Of a stretch of DNA of 64,000 bases, positions 19,228-30,652 are shown piece by piece. The notes under the pieces were generated by a model, which ran no database searches, had not been told where the DNA came from, and was given only the letters and a program-made list of their open reading frames with translations. The DNA lies in contig OX421506.1 in assembly GCA_949126835.1 (NCBI GenBank), positions 22,760,301 to 22,824,300 on the forward strand. The letters are read 5' to 3'. A program made the position numbers and the translations under genes. Positions within the stretch are counted from its first letter, which is position 1. The number at the start of each line of letters is the position of its first letter. The DNA comes from Anisus vortex. Taxonomy: Eukaryota > Mollusca > Gastropoda > Planorbidae.

Positions 19228-19771
19228 TCTATATAATTAAAAGGCTCTGTGTGTGTGTGTGTTTAACCATAGACTATAATATACATGGACCGCTTGCTTT
19301 AGTATTTCTGCTATATGATGACTCGAAACAATGATTTTCGGAATTTCCGATTCGTTGTTTCCTTTGAACTTCGGTTTTATTGAATCGCTTCGATTTTCTC
19401 AATGAAAAATTGAAATTAAAATCAAAAGTTGTATAAAGCGGGAACATTAAAGAAACAACGAGGAGCGTAGAAGTAATTTCTTAAGACAGCCTAATTGCTT
19501 GCGCACGGAAAAAAGTTGATATAAGCTCTAAAAATAGAGCAAGCGGTCCATCTATGGTTTAACCAATGAAATTGGTTTATTTAAAGACACGTGACCTTAC
19601 AATATTTATTTAAAATTACTTTCCTAAATGTCTTCAGTAAAAAATATTAATTTTTAAAATTATTAGATCTAGACTATAGCTTTCTGTTCATTGTAGTTTA
19701 TACATTTTTTTATTTGTAGTTTATACAGGCCTGTGTTATTTTCCCCCTGGCGACGCCGGGAATTTAGCTTG
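19228..19771 (+). mobile_element. Helitron-like non-autonomous element
   Basis: Begins TCTATATAATTAAAAGGCTC plus a TG run, a typical Helitron 5' end, and is preceded by A. Near the 3' end is a GC-rich hairpin, CCTGGCGACGCCGGG, followed after a few bases by CTTG and then T. The A/T insertion position and terminal hairpin fit a Helitron, although CTTG departs from the usual CTRR. Inside (about 19262-19560) is a long inverted repeat, with TTAACCATAG...GGACCGCTTGCT facing AGCAAGCGGTCC...CTATGGTTTAA. No Rep/helicase coding sequence is present. Confidence 0.55.
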
Positions 19772-19838
19772 TATTTTGTAATATCACAATTAAATAAATG
19801 TGTTATTTTTTTGTAGTAAATACCTTCTCTCTTATTTT

Positions 19839-19905
19839 TTATCGCTCACCGTGGAGCATAAGGCAGCAAACAAAGTTCCGCCAGGCATTCCTATCCTGGG
19901 CGAGC
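19839..19905 (-). pseudogene. LINE reverse-transcriptase C-terminal scrap
   Basis: Read on the minus strand: AQDRNAWRNFVCCLMLHGER then stop. This is the form of ORF ends seen in LINEs ('A-x-D-R-x-x-W-R-x-x-V'). Only about 20 codons remain. Confidence 0.5.
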
Positions 19906-19940
19906 CATCTGAATACCATAGCTTTTTAAATTTTAAACAT

Positions 19941-20284
19941 CTCATACAAAGATCGAGTTACAAATGAGGCTGTCCGTGAGCGAATCACCAACGTCATCGG
20001 CCCTCACGAGGATCTACTCAGCGCCATTGAATCCAGAAAACTCAGATGGTACGGGCATGTGGCAAGATCCGAGGACCTGGCGATAACCATCCCACAGGGC
20101 ACGTTGCGGGGTGGAAGAAAGAGATGCAGGCAGAAGAGACGATGGGATGATGACATCAAGTAGTGAACCGGCTTGTCTCTTGCAGATTCCCAGAAGGCGG
20201 CACAGAAGACCGAGACGAATGGCATAAAATCACCCAACTGTCAAAAATTGGTGCCCCAACGACCCTCACTCGGGTTATGGGATA
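19941..20284 (+). pseudogene. LINE reverse-transcriptase C-terminal fragment
   Basis: The plus strand reads IESRKLRWYGHVARSEDLA and then a basic stretch GGRKRCRQKRRWDDDIK before an in-frame TAG. It aligns with the RLRWLGHVKRM...RKIGRQKLRFKDLCKRD region of the intact LINE at 54772-58821, but is a different, more decayed element. It faces the fragment at 19839-19905 head to head. Confidence 0.65.
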
Positions 20285-20776
20285 GGTGAAGGTGACCTTA
20301 GCTACGTAGATACAAGGATTGGCAAATACAAGTCATACCGCCATCTTGTTTTGTCCCTTTTGAGAAGGAGTACAGAGCGGCCATTTTGTTTCTTTCTTTG
20401 CACTTGACTTCCGGATATCATGAAATTTAACGTATCTCCACTTTTTTATGACCACACGTTCAGGTATACAATTTCTTCTGACTGTCTGGTTTAACTGTCT
20501 ACTGAACAGTGTCTTTTTACATGAACTAATTGACACTAATAGTTAGACTAGAATATATATTTGTCAGCCGGTGGCCCTAGTCCCAAAAGTACTTACATTA
20601 GTTCAATGCCAGACTGACAGTTCTTCTTTTGTAGATCAATTGTCTTAGATCCAGTTATATTTTTTTTTTATTATTCAAAATATTACACTTTTTTTAGTTT
20701 ATTATTTTTCATATTATACGTTGTTAATTTTTAATTATTATCCCAACTGTTCTTTTTGGAAAATAAATCTTAGATA
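20285..20776. other. Non-coding stretch
   Basis: AT-rich with no recognised coding or repeat feature. Confidence 0.5.
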
Positions 20777-20784
20777 GTCTAAAC

Positions 20785-22129
20785 CACGGGTCGGCAACCT
20801 TTTGCTTATAGTGTGCCAAACTAGGATTTCTAAATCGTTAAGCGTGCCAAAAAGTGTGAAAGTCAAACTGATCAACTATATTATTTTTATAAGACAATTT
20901 ATTTAGTGACCTAGCAAGACCAAGACCAAACGAAAAGTAGCGTTATAGAGAGAATCATTAAAGCGTTTTAAATTAAATAACAAATCAACCTGTTTGTTAT
21001 TATCAAATAAAAAAATCCATTCATAGCTAATACACAATTTAAACTACTCAACTTACACATTAATGGTTATTGTATCAACATTTGAATTTAGTTATAGAGA
21101 TATTTTTCTAGTAATAGCTATTAATTCTTTATACTTTATAGTTTGATCTCAGCATAACTGAGATTTAATTTACGCTAAAATATTATTAAAGATCGAAGTA
21201 CATAACGTGACCCATTACAGTTAAGCGGAAGAGATACGTAGTAATCATACGAACTGGGTATTTAATGTAATGTTTAAAAATGTACATAGGCCAATCAATT
21301 CTTTGGTCATATAATATTTATATTATTTTCAACTATCTTTTATAGTTTGATCATTTTAAAGTTATAAATTGTAAGCCATATTTTTGAAGGAAACAAAAAG
21401 CAACATATTAGAAAAACGGGTTAATTATCTCCCTTCACATTTATTTAATTATTTCAAATTAGATGCTAGTGATGACAAATTAATTAATTGTTTTAATTTT
21501 AATATAACTAGTGTACTTATGAAAACGTTCATCTATCTTAATTTGCCTTAATTAGGGAAAGAGTTAAATGTTTTGAAATTGATTTCACGGAAAGATATTT
21601 CCAGTTTCAATGCAAATCCATTCCAGTGGTCCAACACTTCAAGTCCTTTTCGACCCCGTTCTTGTAAATGCAAGTAAACGCTCTGATGCGTGACGACATG
21701 CCATTCAGAAACACTGGCTTCAATAGTTATTCTACTTATTCAATACCGGAAATGTTTTTTTCATCAAAAACACCTTAATTGCTTCCAGGCAAGAACCGAA
21801 TCTATCCAAGACTTTAACTATACTCCGTATCACTTTCTTCTAGACGAGACTTGATCAACTAAGCTTAAAATTGACTAGTCTATCTTAACAATAGATTCAA
21901 TCACAGATCGCAAGTCCAATGATGAGAGCTTTGCACATTAACATTCCTGTACTAAAACAGTCGACATCCAGTGTAATTCTCATGTAGTTCGCCAAGCAGC
22001 ACCAATTCATTTTGCTGACAAACGTTGTTTTGACTTGCATTAAAAATATTCCTGGAAGTCTCTCGCGTGCCACTGATAATCGTTATGCGTGCCAAGTCTG
22101 GCACGCGTGCTTTAGGTTGCCGACCCCTG
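20785..22129. mobile_element. hAT-type DNA transposon derivative, 1,345 bp, perfect 8-bp target duplication
   Basis: Left end CACGGGTCGGCAACCTTTTG, right end GGTTGCCGACCCCTG: inverted repeats of the CAGGGGTCGGCAACC type typical of hAT elements. GTCTAAAC lies immediately outside both ends (20777-20784 and 22130-22137), the 8-bp duplication expected of hAT insertion. Subterminal GTGCCA/GGCACGCG motifs repeat inside each end. No long frame or hAT dimerisation-domain coding sequence is visible, so it is non-autonomous or strongly decayed. Confidence 0.85.
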
Positions 22130-22137
22130 GTCTAAAC

Positions 22138-23045
22138 TATTTTTATTTATACTGTGAAAACGGCGTAACTGTTATGAAGCAATTCATGACAAACATTGTC
22201 ATATATCTATTTAGCAACACTTTAGGAAATGTAATATGTAATACATAAAGCAGTATGGAGTCTATGATAAATTAATCTAATAAATACTCAGAAACTTAGA
22301 TATAACCCTTCTCCTAGTTTTTATGCAGAGACCTACAAATTTTTTTTTTTGCTATTTGAGGGCATGAAATTGTTTGTCTTACTAGACCATGAAAAACAAC
22401 AATTCAATATAATTTTAAACTCTATAATCAAAGTATAAGACTAGGCTCGGACCATTAATAGATGTAGGATACAGTTGTTTTTTTAGTTTATACATCGAAA
22501 AAAAAAATTTAAACACACACACACACAAAAAAAAAAGCACATTACAAAATTAAAATAAATGGATGCCAAATTTTATTTTGAAAAAAACATTTTTATTCAT
22601 TTCAGAAAAAAAATATCCAGATGAAGTCTTAAGTCAATGTTTGTATGTATGTATGTGATGTCGTAACACAGTTGGTTGGCATAACAACATATGGCTATAC
22701 ATACAACGCGTGACCATAATATAACACAAACCATGCACAGGAATAGATTAAATATCAACGAAGGGAACACACATATTTTCAAAGCAATTATATAGAAAAT
22801 TTACAAAAAGTTTATATCCTATTTGTAAAAATGTTTCGATGTCAAACTTAATGATATTTCTAGATACATATTTACATTGTTTTATTTAATAATTTAAATT
22901 AGTATGTCAGACGGTTTCAGCTTATTATAATTTTTTTTGTTTAGAATTTCAAATTAAATTTTATGCCCGTTTCTTTTCAAAACGGCCGCCGGGCGGACAT
23001 TCGTTTTAAGTTGTTAGCACTGAGCTACATAAAGAAAATGGGGGG
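22138..23045. other. Non-coding AT-rich stretch
   Basis: Contains an ACACAC/A-run patch at about 22500-22560 and nothing coding that can be supported. Confidence 0.5.
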
Positions 23046-23049
23046 GGGG

Positions 23050-23312
23050 GGCGGGGACGAGCGGAAGCGCGTTTGACTGGCGTACCGAAGGTCCTGGGCT
23101 CGAATCCTGGTGAAGGCAAGGATTTATTCTCAGGTCTGAGTGGTGTCCCTGAGTCTGCCCAGCTCTGATGGCTACCTGCCTTTAGTTGGGGTAAAGAATT
23201 GGCGTCTGGGCATTGTGCTGGCCACACAGGTCCCCTAGTATGCCGTGTCCACAGAAACTGGTGAACTCTGCTTCACCGGCCCTATGGATCAATTTGGTCT
23301 GACGGGTAGTGA
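23050..23312 (+). mobile_element. tRNA-derived SINE, family A
   Basis: A full-length type copy: head GACGAGCGGAAGCGCG, B-box-like GGGCTCGAATCCTGG, body CCCAGCTCTGATGGCTACCT and TAGTATGCCGTGTCCACAGA, tail GGATCAATTTGGTCTGACGG. The C in the B-box (GGCTCGAATCC) would weaken polymerase III transcription. Confidence 0.8.
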
Positions 23313-24640
23313 AGAGCTTTTTAACAAAATTGTGTTAACAGTTAATTTTGATAGTAAATAATGTATTCAGTATCATAATGCTAATAAAATCATTTAAGCA
23401 AAAAATATTAAACACAATAACAATCAAATAATGAGATCAATATTAGCGCTTTAAAAAAATCCAAATCTCGTAGCATTTGAGATGTTTGACTTCTAGAACC
23501 AAAGGGTCGTGACGTCATTATTTGGCAACTCGTCTAAGAAATATTCACATTGCCACGTGTTTTGAATCTATTGCCATTTGTTCTTATTTTTTACAAAATG
23601 GTTGAATATAAGTTTAGTGGGTCATGCTTTGTTTATTTTGTACCTTTACAAAACGTCACTTCGATATCACTATGAGAAAAACCTCTTTTAATATTCTAAA
23701 ATGTTCGCCGTTATATTAATGTGTGCACAACTAAGTTTATGTGCATTATGGTGCACAATGTTTTTTATATATAATCTTAATTATGTGTATTATGTCCGTA
23801 AATTGTGAATAGTTGATCTGTAAATTGTCCTTACTAATCCTTTTTACTCCATAAAAAATAAAACAAGCTGATAACTCTAAGCACTTCTTTCCCCTGTACT
23901 AGATACCATACAAAAGGGTTAAAAGCACACAATCTAAATTTGAGCAAAATTACATGATTAAAATAGTTACTATAAAAAAAAAACACCTCCAATATTCACA
24001 GACACACACACAAACTACATAAAAGTACAATTCGTTCATCAAAAATAAAATGAGCCACACACCAAGAGGAAGCATTGCCAACTACAAAATAAAAAAATTG
24101 TCTCGTAGAAATCAACCAATAATTGAAAGCATAGTTGTCCTAACTCTATTGCCTCCAGGAACAATGTGTAGCAGATAGAAACTCTCGGCTACGGTCTTGT
24201 AAAAAAAAAAAAAAACTTTTTTAAATGGATAAACTGGTTTAAGGAAAAAGGTTTCAAGATGACGTCAAGAACAATTTCTACTCAATGTTATTGTGTGGAT
24301 AAAGCATATAATAAGTTACGTTCTAGGTTCCTGGTGTTTTTCGCGGTGTTTTAATGTAAAGTGAAAGTAAGAACGCAATTACAATTTTCTTGTCCACCAT
24401 TTCGAAGATATCGTCCACACGTTTAACTTAAACACAAGTGATGCGACAGTATACACTATCAGACAGGAAGTACCATTAGTCGGAACAGAAAGGTTTTCAG
24501 TACAAAATAACAGAACAACAACACGCGCGCTAGTTAGCATTGGTTGGTTTATTTAAATAGGTCAATTTAGGCCAATCAGCTTCTGAGTTACTTTAAATTG
24601 TAGGGAGTAAGCATTACTATAAACCAATTTACAAATATAT
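23313..24640. other. Non-coding AT-rich stretch
   Basis: A/T-rich unique sequence with several homopolymer A runs and a short ACACACAC patch near 24000. No gene is recognised. Confidence 0.5.
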
Positions 24641-24645
24641 ACACA

Positions 24646-25500
24646 CATGTACCAATACAATTTATATATATATACACACATGTACCAATACAATTTATAT
24701 ATATATACATACATGTACCAATACAATTTATATATATATACACACATGTACCAATACAATTTATATATATATACATACATGTACCAATACAATTTATATA
24801 TATATACATACATGTACCAATACAATTTATATATATATACACACATGTACCAATACAATTTATATATATATACATACATGTACCAATACAATTTATATAT
24901 ATATACATACATGTACCAATACAATTTATATATATATACATACATGTACCAATACAATTTATATATATATACATACATGTACCAATACAATTTATATATA
25001 TATACATACATGTACCAATACAATTTATATATATATACATACATGTACCAATACAATTTATATATATATACATACATGTACCAATACAATTTATATATAT
25101 ATACATACATGTACCAATACAATTTATATATATATACATACATGTACCAATACAATTTATATATATATACATACATGTACCAATACAATTTATATATATA
25201 TACATACATGTACCAATACAATTTATATATATATACATACATGTACCAATACAATTTATATATATATACATACATGTACCAATACAATTTATATATATAT
25301 ACATACATGTACCAATACAATTTATATATATATACATACATGTACCAATACAATTTATATATATATACATACATGTACCAATACAATTTATATATATATA
25401 CATACATGTACCAATACAATTTATATATATATACATACATGTACCAATACAATTTATATATATATACATACATGTACCAATACAATTTATATATATATAT
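24646..25500. repeat. 33-bp satellite array, about 26 copies
   Basis: The unit is GTACCAATACAATTTATATA plus TATATACATACAT, period 33. Copies are almost identical. The main variation is ATACATAC versus ATACACAC near the left edge. Because 33 is a multiple of three and the unit lacks stops in several frames, long artefactual frames (about 300 codons) appear on both strands. Each unit contains the palindrome TACATGTA and an ATATATAT tract, so single strands could fold. Confidence 0.97.
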
Positions 25501-25504
25501 AGAT

Positions 25505-26210
25505 TATAATAATACACTTGAAGTGATCTTGAGTGAGAGTCCAGTGATGTAAGTGAGGGAATAAGCATGAGTTGTAACAGAATGACTGGTGCGTTTATTT
25601 AAATAGGCCAATGTTGACAAAACGGAAATTTTATTATATTCACTGATGCACTCTAAAAAAACAACAACAGACATACTCACTTACTAACTTAGGCACACAC
25701 GACATCACTAACTTAATCAATCACATGCTCAATAATTAATCTACTCCCGCAGTGACTCACACATTCCCTCAATCACTCTTTTCGCTAAATCAATCACTTA
25801 CCCACTCGCCCACTCATTCTTTTTCAAGCTTAAGTACCAAATTTATAGAAATAAACTTTTCTACACCTGATTGAGAAATTCAGTAATTCAAACAATTAAG
25901 AAATTCAGTAATTCAAACAATAATAATAATTTATCTCATGTTACAAAGCAGAAAAATAAAAAAAATAGACTTTTGAAACCGATTCTGGTCACTCAATAAT
26001 CTTTATGATAAATGAATTGTGTTTATAACGAACATGATATTTGAAAATTCATCAAAGCTGAAACATATCAGTACATTATAATATACAGTTCTCATATCTA
26101 TTTAGAGAGAACATGAAACCAAAGAAATACATAAATTACGTGATTATAGCAGCTCCAGAGAATCCACGAAATCCGATCTGATGGTCTCAAAATTCAGCAT
26201 GTCAGCATCC
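25505..26210. other. Non-coding stretch right of the 33-bp satellite
   Basis: Contains CACT-rich sequence (about 25670-25830) and a duplicated AGAAATTCAGTAATTCAAAC (about 25873 and 25899). Nothing coding is recognised. Confidence 0.5.
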
Positions 26211-26216
26211 CTAGAC

Positions 26217-26382
26217 AATGGCGGTTAGGTAGTGTCTCGAACGTCAAGTGTTATATCATTGAGACGTAGGAATGGCGGTTAGGTAGTGTCTCGAACGTCA
26301 AGTGTTATATCATTGAGACGTAGGAATGGCGGTTAGGTAGTGTCTCGAACGTCAAGAGTTATATCATTGAGACTTAGGAACA
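26217..26382. repeat. 54-bp tandem repeat, three copies
   Basis: AATGGCGGTTAGGTAGTGTC with TCGAACGTCAAGTGTTATAT and a CATTGAGACGTAGG end, period 54. The third copy differs at a few bases. Confidence 0.95.
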
Positions 26383-27024
26383 CTTGAGCATTCAGCTCGA
26401 TTCTAAGCGTTTTTATTTGGGTCAGAAACGAAGTATCATGGCGACAAAATGGCTGGTCAACTCAATCCTCTCGCTTTCTTATTGTGTGAAACATAACCAC
26501 GCACACGTTTTAAGGCTTAATACCGCTTCCAGCAATTTTGTGTTGCTCTTTGGCTCCTATTTTTTTTTTTGCTGGGGACAATCGAATTGTTTCTTTACCC
26601 CTTGGGTTGACGTCAGAAATACTATATACATACAAACAAATCATTTAGTAAATTGTCCCCTTCAGATTGTGTGGTTTCATAAGTGAACCAGCGTTTCCTC
26701 GTTTTTGAGAACCGTTTCATTTTGGGGTTCATGATCATTACATTTTTGTTTTGTTTTTATCATTCCATGCAAAATTATATTGAGTTGGATTATGATTATC
26801 TCTAGCCACGAGTAGACTTGTTCAATCAATTAAGGAGCCATCAGTCGAGAGTCAAATGTCACCTTACTTATGGTGATAACTCTGATAACCCATGGAAATA
26901 GTACAACATAAAACACCCCACAACATTACAAGGTGTTTGGCAGTTGGTCATAGCGCGGTGATATTGAAGCCTTGCTTGGGGCGTCCTATGACATTTAACA
27001 GCCACTCCGGGCAGAAGATGTGGA

Positions 27025-27124
27025 TTAGTCACACATGTGTCTTCTGGCTGCCTTGGAGCCGCTGTAACTCGTGCAGTTTGTGGTGTTGCTGGGAGAGTTG
27101 TTGTATCTGGCGTGAAACTTGCAC
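27025..27124 (-). CDS. GPCR last exon: cytoplasmic tail and stop
   Basis: The acceptor is TTTTTTCTCTCTAG before 27124. The first base completes the Arg codon left open by the previous exon (AG|G), after which the frame reads CKFHARYNNSPSNTTNCTSY, then SGSKAARRHMCD and TAA at 27025-27027. The exact phase match and the clean stop support it. The tail is short, with Cys residues that could be palmitoylated near the membrane and a Ser/Thr/Asn-rich part suited to phosphorylation. It is not conserved enough to identify by sequence alone. Confidence 0.75.
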
Positions 27125-27129
27125 CTAGA

Positions 27130-28700
27130 GAGAAAAAACAACAGCAACAATATTATAACATTTCTAATTACCTTGCAACACTACATTCTACCTTGCAACA
27201 CTATATTCTATCGAAGTGGCTATTCGGACCCGATAGACTTAGTAAAAGATAGTTAGTATCGGTTAGTTAATATAGGCTGGGGTTTGCTTTGTAGTATTTT
27301 TTTTTAATAGTTAGTATCGGTTAGGTTATATAGAATAGAAATAGATTTTCGTTTTTGCTATTTCTTACAAAATATGGTAGAACAAATATATTTTGTGTTT
27401 TTTCCCCTCTTTTATATTTTTTTTGTATGGGTTCTAAGGAATTCCGACTGAAGCTGGGCCTTAATAGTCATTTAATTCTAAAGGGATTCCGGTCCGAATA
27501 GCTGCAGCCATATTCTATCATAAAATATACAACTTATTGTATTTCAAGGAACGAGCTTTTACATTCGTTTCACAATCACTAAGTGCTGTAGCGCGATCTT
27601 GCAATAACTAAGTGCGTTAAAAGCATTAGCCGTGGCTTCAAATGTGAAATTCTAACATCCAAACGCACGTCTCTTTGTTCTTTTTTATGGAGTTATACAG
27701 CTATACGAGCTCTCGACGTCATTTGATACAAGACAAGACTCACACCGATTTTCATCTGGTGTCTGAGAGACACAAGGTGCTATTTCAAAGCAGTAAAATG
27801 AAACATAAAAAACAACAACAGGCGAAGTGAACCATGGGCTGAAATCACAAATATTGGTTACACTTGTCTAAAGTACGCAAGAATCAAAGCATATTTAGAT
27901 GGATTATTTCCACGACATGACTATCTCTCCATGACCATACAAAAATATTATCCACCGAAACGGACGCCTGATGAGCTAGGCTAATATTTATGGAGTTTTA
28001 CAAATATTTTCCCAACGTTCTAGACTTTTAAAAATACTATATAGAATTAACACCGTGAACAATGACAGGGGTCAGGTAACAGATGACCCGCGGGCCGCAG
28101 CACTGCCGGTCATGTACCCCCCCCCCTCATATCACAGAGCTATCACCAGTTTTCGGTTCATTGTAGTAATCATGTAAATCAATTTTCAGTATGTTTGGCC
28201 CATCTAGTAGAATCAATTCCTTATTTGGCCCAAAAACGAAAAACGTTGCTTGATCCACTATTGAGCATAATTCTAAAGCAGACAGTGTAATGACTTTGAG
28301 ACATAATTTTGCAACAAATTCTAGACATGACTGTTAGGATTTATAATATATCTTGTGGTTTTAGCAAGACGCATTTTTTATAATCTCTAACACGGTGTAC
28401 ATTTATTAAATAAACCATGACACGTGAGTTTTTTTGACGTCGCTTAGATATTGCAGAAACGGTAGACGACCTTAGACTTTGGGAACGAACGGACGTGTTT
28501 AGACTAGGCTCTTGAATCTATTTTGTATTATTGAGTTCATTCTGTACACATACGTTAGCGGATTGTTCTTATTTGATTAAACATTTGAGTCTTACTTGCT
28601 ACAAGACGGCAGTTGCTTTGTTGTATTCATCTTAAAATGTGATCTACCCTGAGATCCATGCAACGGATATAACTATCTACAAAATAAACGGTCACATTAT
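27130..28700. other. Last intron of the GPCR gene: mostly unique, with a hAT-like relic
   Basis: Around 28085-28260 the sequence has GACCCGCGGGCCGCAGCACT, TTTGGCCCATCTAG and TTATTTGGCCCAAAAACG, the look of a decayed hAT MITE with GGCCC-rich ends. A C-run lies near 28118. No further coding segment is seen. Confidence 0.45.
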
Positions 28701-28715
28701 TGGCCCCACGTCAGA

Positions 28716-29280
28716 GCTCTAGATTGGACATTGCACACAGATCTAGACTAGACATTGCACAGACCTCTAGACTAGACATTGCACAGACCTCTAGACTGGA
28801 CATTGCACAGAGCTCTAGACTGGACATTGCACAGATCTCTAGACTGGACATTGCACAGATCTCTAGACTAGACATTGCACAGATCTCTAGACTGGACATT
28901 GCACAGAGCTCTAGACTAGACATTGCACAGAGCTCTAGACTGGACATTGCACAGATCTCTAGACTGGACATTGCACAGATCTCTAGACTGGACATTGCAC
29001 AGATCTCTAGACTGGACATTGCACAGAGCTCTAGACTGGACATTGCACATATCTCTAGACTGGACATTGCACAGAGCTCTAGACTGGACATTGCACAGAT
29101 CTCTAGACTGTTTATTGCACAGATCTCTAGACTGGACATTGCACAGATCTCTTGACTGGACATTGCACAGAACTCTTGACTGGACATTGCACAGAGCTCT
29201 AGACTGGACATTGCACAGAGCTCTAGACTGGACATTGCACAAATATCTAGACTGGACATTACACGTAGTTTTTAGACCGG
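28716..29280. repeat. 24-bp minisatellite ending at a splice donor
   Basis: About 23 units of TCTAGACTGGACATTGCACA plus GAGC or GATC variants, period 24. Degenerate last units (ATTACACGTAG, TTTTTAGACCGG) run to within about ten bases of the donor of exon 29290-29473. Frames of over 150 codons on both strands here are artefacts of the 24-bp period. Confidence 0.95.
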
Positions 29281-29289
29281 AGTACTCAC

Positions 29290-29473
29290 CTGAACAAATC
29301 TATGCACATCTTGGTGTTGAATCCGGCGTAGATGATTGGGTTGGCCGCAGAGTTGAGCGGCGCCAGACTCTGGATGAAGGTGGACAGGGCGGCCGTGTCC
29401 TGTGTGTTGGGAACGAACCCGTAGACACTGAGCAGGTCAAAGACGAAGTAAGGAGACCAACAGACTATGAACA
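29290..29473 (-). CDS. GPCR exon: TM6, extracellular loop 3 and TM7
   Basis: The acceptor is AATTTCTCCTTGCAG and the donor TTCAG|GTGAGT. In frame with the previous exon it reads VFIVCWSPYFVFDLLSVYGF, then VPNTQDTAALSTFIQSLAPL and NSAANPIIYAGFNTKMCIDL. CWSP is the TM6 toggle motif and NPIIY the TM7 NPxxY motif. The LAPLNSAANPIIY run is characteristic of the NPSR/CCAP receptor group. The 24-bp minisatellite lies directly downstream. Confidence 0.93.
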
Positions 29474-29854
29474 CTGCAAGGAGAAATTGAGCATTGTTGT
29501 CAAGAAATACGTCAAACGGTAAACTATTGTGTGAAATTGTGTGGAAATAATAGCCTCCATTCCTTTCAGACCATTTATTCGCATAGCGTAGGATGGACAT
29601 CGATGTATGAAGATGTTGTATAACCAATGCAAGGTCGAATTCCCTTTCCTTCAAGGATGTCCGGTATTTAACTGGCTGGACTCCAAGAAAAAAAAATTCA
29701 AGATTTGCGGGGGAAAAGATACCGGCGTTTTTGTTCTGGATTTATACCCGTGAAATTTTGAGGGTGAATTCAACGTTTTTGTTTGAGTGCTAGATCAGAG
29801 CGGATGATAATAGCATGAGACCTTGAGTTGAATTTCAGTAGAATAAAAAGGCTT

Positions 29855-30476
29855 AATACAATTTATTTACTTATTTACTTATCTACTTATCTATTTATTT
29901 ATTTATTTATGTATCTATTTATCTTTTTATCTATTTATCTATTTATCTATTTATCTATTTATCTATTTATCTATTTATCTATTTATCTATTTTCTCTATT
30001 TATCTATTTATCTATTTATCTTTTTATCTATTTATCTATTTATCTATTTATCTATTTATCTATTTATCTATGTATCTATTTATCTATGTATCTATGTATC
30101 TATGTATCTATGTATCTATTTATCTATTTATCTATTTATCTATTTATCTATTTATCTATTTATCTATTTATCTATTTATCTATTTATCTATTTATCTATT
30201 TATCTATTTATCTATTTATCTATTTATCTATTTATCTATTTATCTATTTATCTATTTATCTATTTATCTATTTATCTATTTATCTATTTATCTATTTATC
30301 TATTTATCTATTTATCTATTTATCTATTTATCTATTTATCTATTTATCTATTTATGTCTATCTGTCAATCTAAGTATCTATTTATCTGTCAAACTATCTG
30401 CCAGTCTATCTATCCAGATAAATATTTATCTCTTTATCTCTTTATCTATTTATCTATCTATCTATCTATCTATCTA
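29855..30476. repeat. TATC-type microsatellite (8-bp TATTTATC periodicity)
   Basis: Long run of alternating TATC and TATT tetramers, mainly in a TATTTATC octamer phase with scattered TATG variants, ending in pure TATC near 30450. It gives I/Y/L-rich artefact frames. Confidence 0.97.
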
Positions 30477-30652
30477 TAAGATATTAGCTTATCTAGCCTA
30501 TCTTAGCTTTCTATCAGCTAACAGCATCTCCCAACATCCACCAGGCATTACAGTATTCCTTCTAATGACATGCCCCCAGTAAAAGGCCATTTATTTTAAA
30601 ACACAGGTCAACTGACGTCATTACAAATCACGAACCCAAGCAGTTTATAACT

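Noticed and set aside
24500..24640. Possible envelope gene or extra gene in the gypsy element or nearby
   Set aside because: No third frame with signal peptide and transmembrane segment exists in the element (8083-8928 is non-coding), and nothing similar occurs here.
24562..25568. Frames of about 300 codons on both strands (Y/M/C-rich repeats)
   Set aside because: They are the 33-bp satellite read in frame. Both strands and several frames are open only because the unit has no stop and the period is a multiple of three.
28700..29522. Frames with an eight-residue repeat (SRLDIAQI, SSLEICAM) that run into the GPCR exon
   Set aside because: 24-bp minisatellite artefact. The overlap with the receptor exon is on the opposite strand or in the intron.
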